Part shown: piece by piece, positions 6,499-7,074 of the stretch
Layout of the letters: each line of letters begins with the position of its first letter
Position numbering within the stretch: position 1 is the stretch's first letter
Made by a program: the position numbers and the translations under genes
Assembly: GCA_900321525.1 (NCBI GenBank)
Contig: ONWL01000074.1
Coordinates: 1 to 7,074, forward strand
Direction of reading: 5' to 3'
DNA: 7,074 bases
DNA from: an uncultured Eubacteriales bacterium
GTDB lineage: Bacteria; Bacillota; Clostridia; Lachnospirales; Lachnospiraceae
The notes under the pieces: model-generated
Database searches by the model: none
What the model was told of the DNA's origin: nothing
What the model saw: the letters and a program-made list of their open reading frames with translations, nothing else

Positions 6499-7053
6499 TT
6501 ACTGCCGCATGGTGAGCGCAATCCTCTTTTTCGCCACATCCACGGACAACACCTTTACCTTCACCACATTCCCTACATGAAGCACCTCCAGAGGATGTTT
6601 GATGAACCGGTCTGTGATTTGGGAAATGTGTACCAGTCCGTCCTGATGAACCCCAATGTCTACAAATGCTCCAAAGTCCACAATGTTGCGCACTGTGCCG
6701 TTCAGTTCCATGCCAGGCTGCAAGTCTTTCATTTCCAGTACATCCTCCCGCAGGATGGGTGCCGGCATCTCTGCTCTTGGGTCTCTGGCAGGCTTTTCCA
6801 ACTCTGCCACAATATCCCGCAGGGTCGGCTCTCCAACGCCAAGCTGCGCTGCCATGGCCCCATAATCTCCAATCTGTTTGGAAATCCCCTGCACACTGCC
6901 GGAACCAATCTGTGCATCTGACAGTCCCAGATGTGCCAACAGAGCAGATGCCGCTCCGTAGCTTTCCGGATGGACACTGGTGGCATCCAACGGCTGCACT
7001 CCGTCTGTGATCCGCAAAAATCCCGCACACTGCTCGAAGCTCTTTGGTCCTAA
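6499..7053 (-). CDS. tex: Tex transcription accessory protein, C-terminal part only
   Basis: The C-terminal 184 residues of Tex (YhgF), an RNA-binding protein of roughly 715 aa in full length. The visible part starts at LGPKSFEQCAGFLR, the end of the helix-hairpin-helix region. TDGVQPLDATSVHPESY follows, typical of Tex, then a linker domain. An S1 RNA-binding domain occupies the last 75 residues (GTVRNIVDFGAFVDIGVHQDGLVHIS, then VGNVVKVKVLSVDVAKKRIALTM). The stop is at 6501-6499. Tex binds nucleic acids and influences transcription; the S1 domain is the RNA contact. The frame does not reach the window edge: in-frame stop codons lie at 7056-7054, 7059-7057 and 7074-7072, and no other frame continues the Tex sequence. 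The remaining about 2.1 kb of the gene is absent, so either the end of the window is not genuine Tex DNA or the gene is broken here. A TTG at 7017 is not a real start. Confidence 0.9.
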   Translation of the reverse strand, partial: LGPKSFEQCAGFLRITDGVQPLDATSVHPESYGAASALLAHLGLSDAQIGSGSVQGISKQIGDYGAMAAQLGVGEPTLRDIVAELEKPARDPRAEMPAPILREDVLEMKDLQPGMELNGTVRNIVDFGAFVDIGVHQDGLVHISQITDRFIKHPLEVLHVGNVVKVKVLSVDVAKKRIALTMRQ

Positions 7054-7074
7054 CTACTACGAGACCCAGACTCA

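Noticed and set aside
6499..7074. Tex truncation explained by a simple frameshift
   Set aside because: None of the three minus-strand frames in the last 24 bases encodes the expected upstream Tex residues, so a one-base slip does not restore the protein.

Overview
The window looks like chromosomal DNA from a gut-type Clostridia, most likely a Lachnospiraceae member. The reasons are moderate GC, AGGAG/GGGAG ribosome binding sites, a membrane-anchored clostripain-type (C11) peptidase, an AGCS sodium:amino-acid symporter, and Tex. The assignment rests on gene types and style, not on a search. I see no rRNA, tRNA, CRISPR array, phage or complete insertion sequence.

Layout. At the left edge (228 to 1, minus strand) is the N-terminus of a lysine/threonine-rich protein entering a membrane segment. 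It is divergent from a plus-strand pair: a 159-aa DUF937-type protein (577-1056) and an 823-aa membrane-anchored C11 cysteine peptidase (1334-3805). The shared upstream region (229-576) carries a promoter for each direction. Between the two plus-strand genes is a 277-bp gap full of inverted repeats, including a perfect 18-bp palindrome. A strong hairpin terminator (3913-3959) separates the peptidase from the convergent minus-strand block.

The minus-strand block reads from the right edge leftwards: the C-terminal end of Tex with its S1 RNA-binding domain (7053-6499), a 139-aa HEYGH-motif membrane protein of unknown function (6382-5963), a 414-bp gap, and the AGCS symporter (5548-4073). The gap holds a 135-bp element with terminal inverted repeats, flanked by 7-bp direct repeats and resembling a MITE.

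How the genes may work together. No classical pathway links them. The clearest internal link is between the DUF937-type protein and the peptidase. They are adjacent and co-directional, and both carry short Leu/Gly blocks of the LLG type within Ser/Gly-rich sequence, which hints at co-localisation or a shared envelope role. An extracellular protease and an amino-acid symporter fit peptide/amino-acid use, but they are convergent and separately terminated. The last ~20 bases at the right end do not continue Tex and look like a contig-end artefact or a junction.
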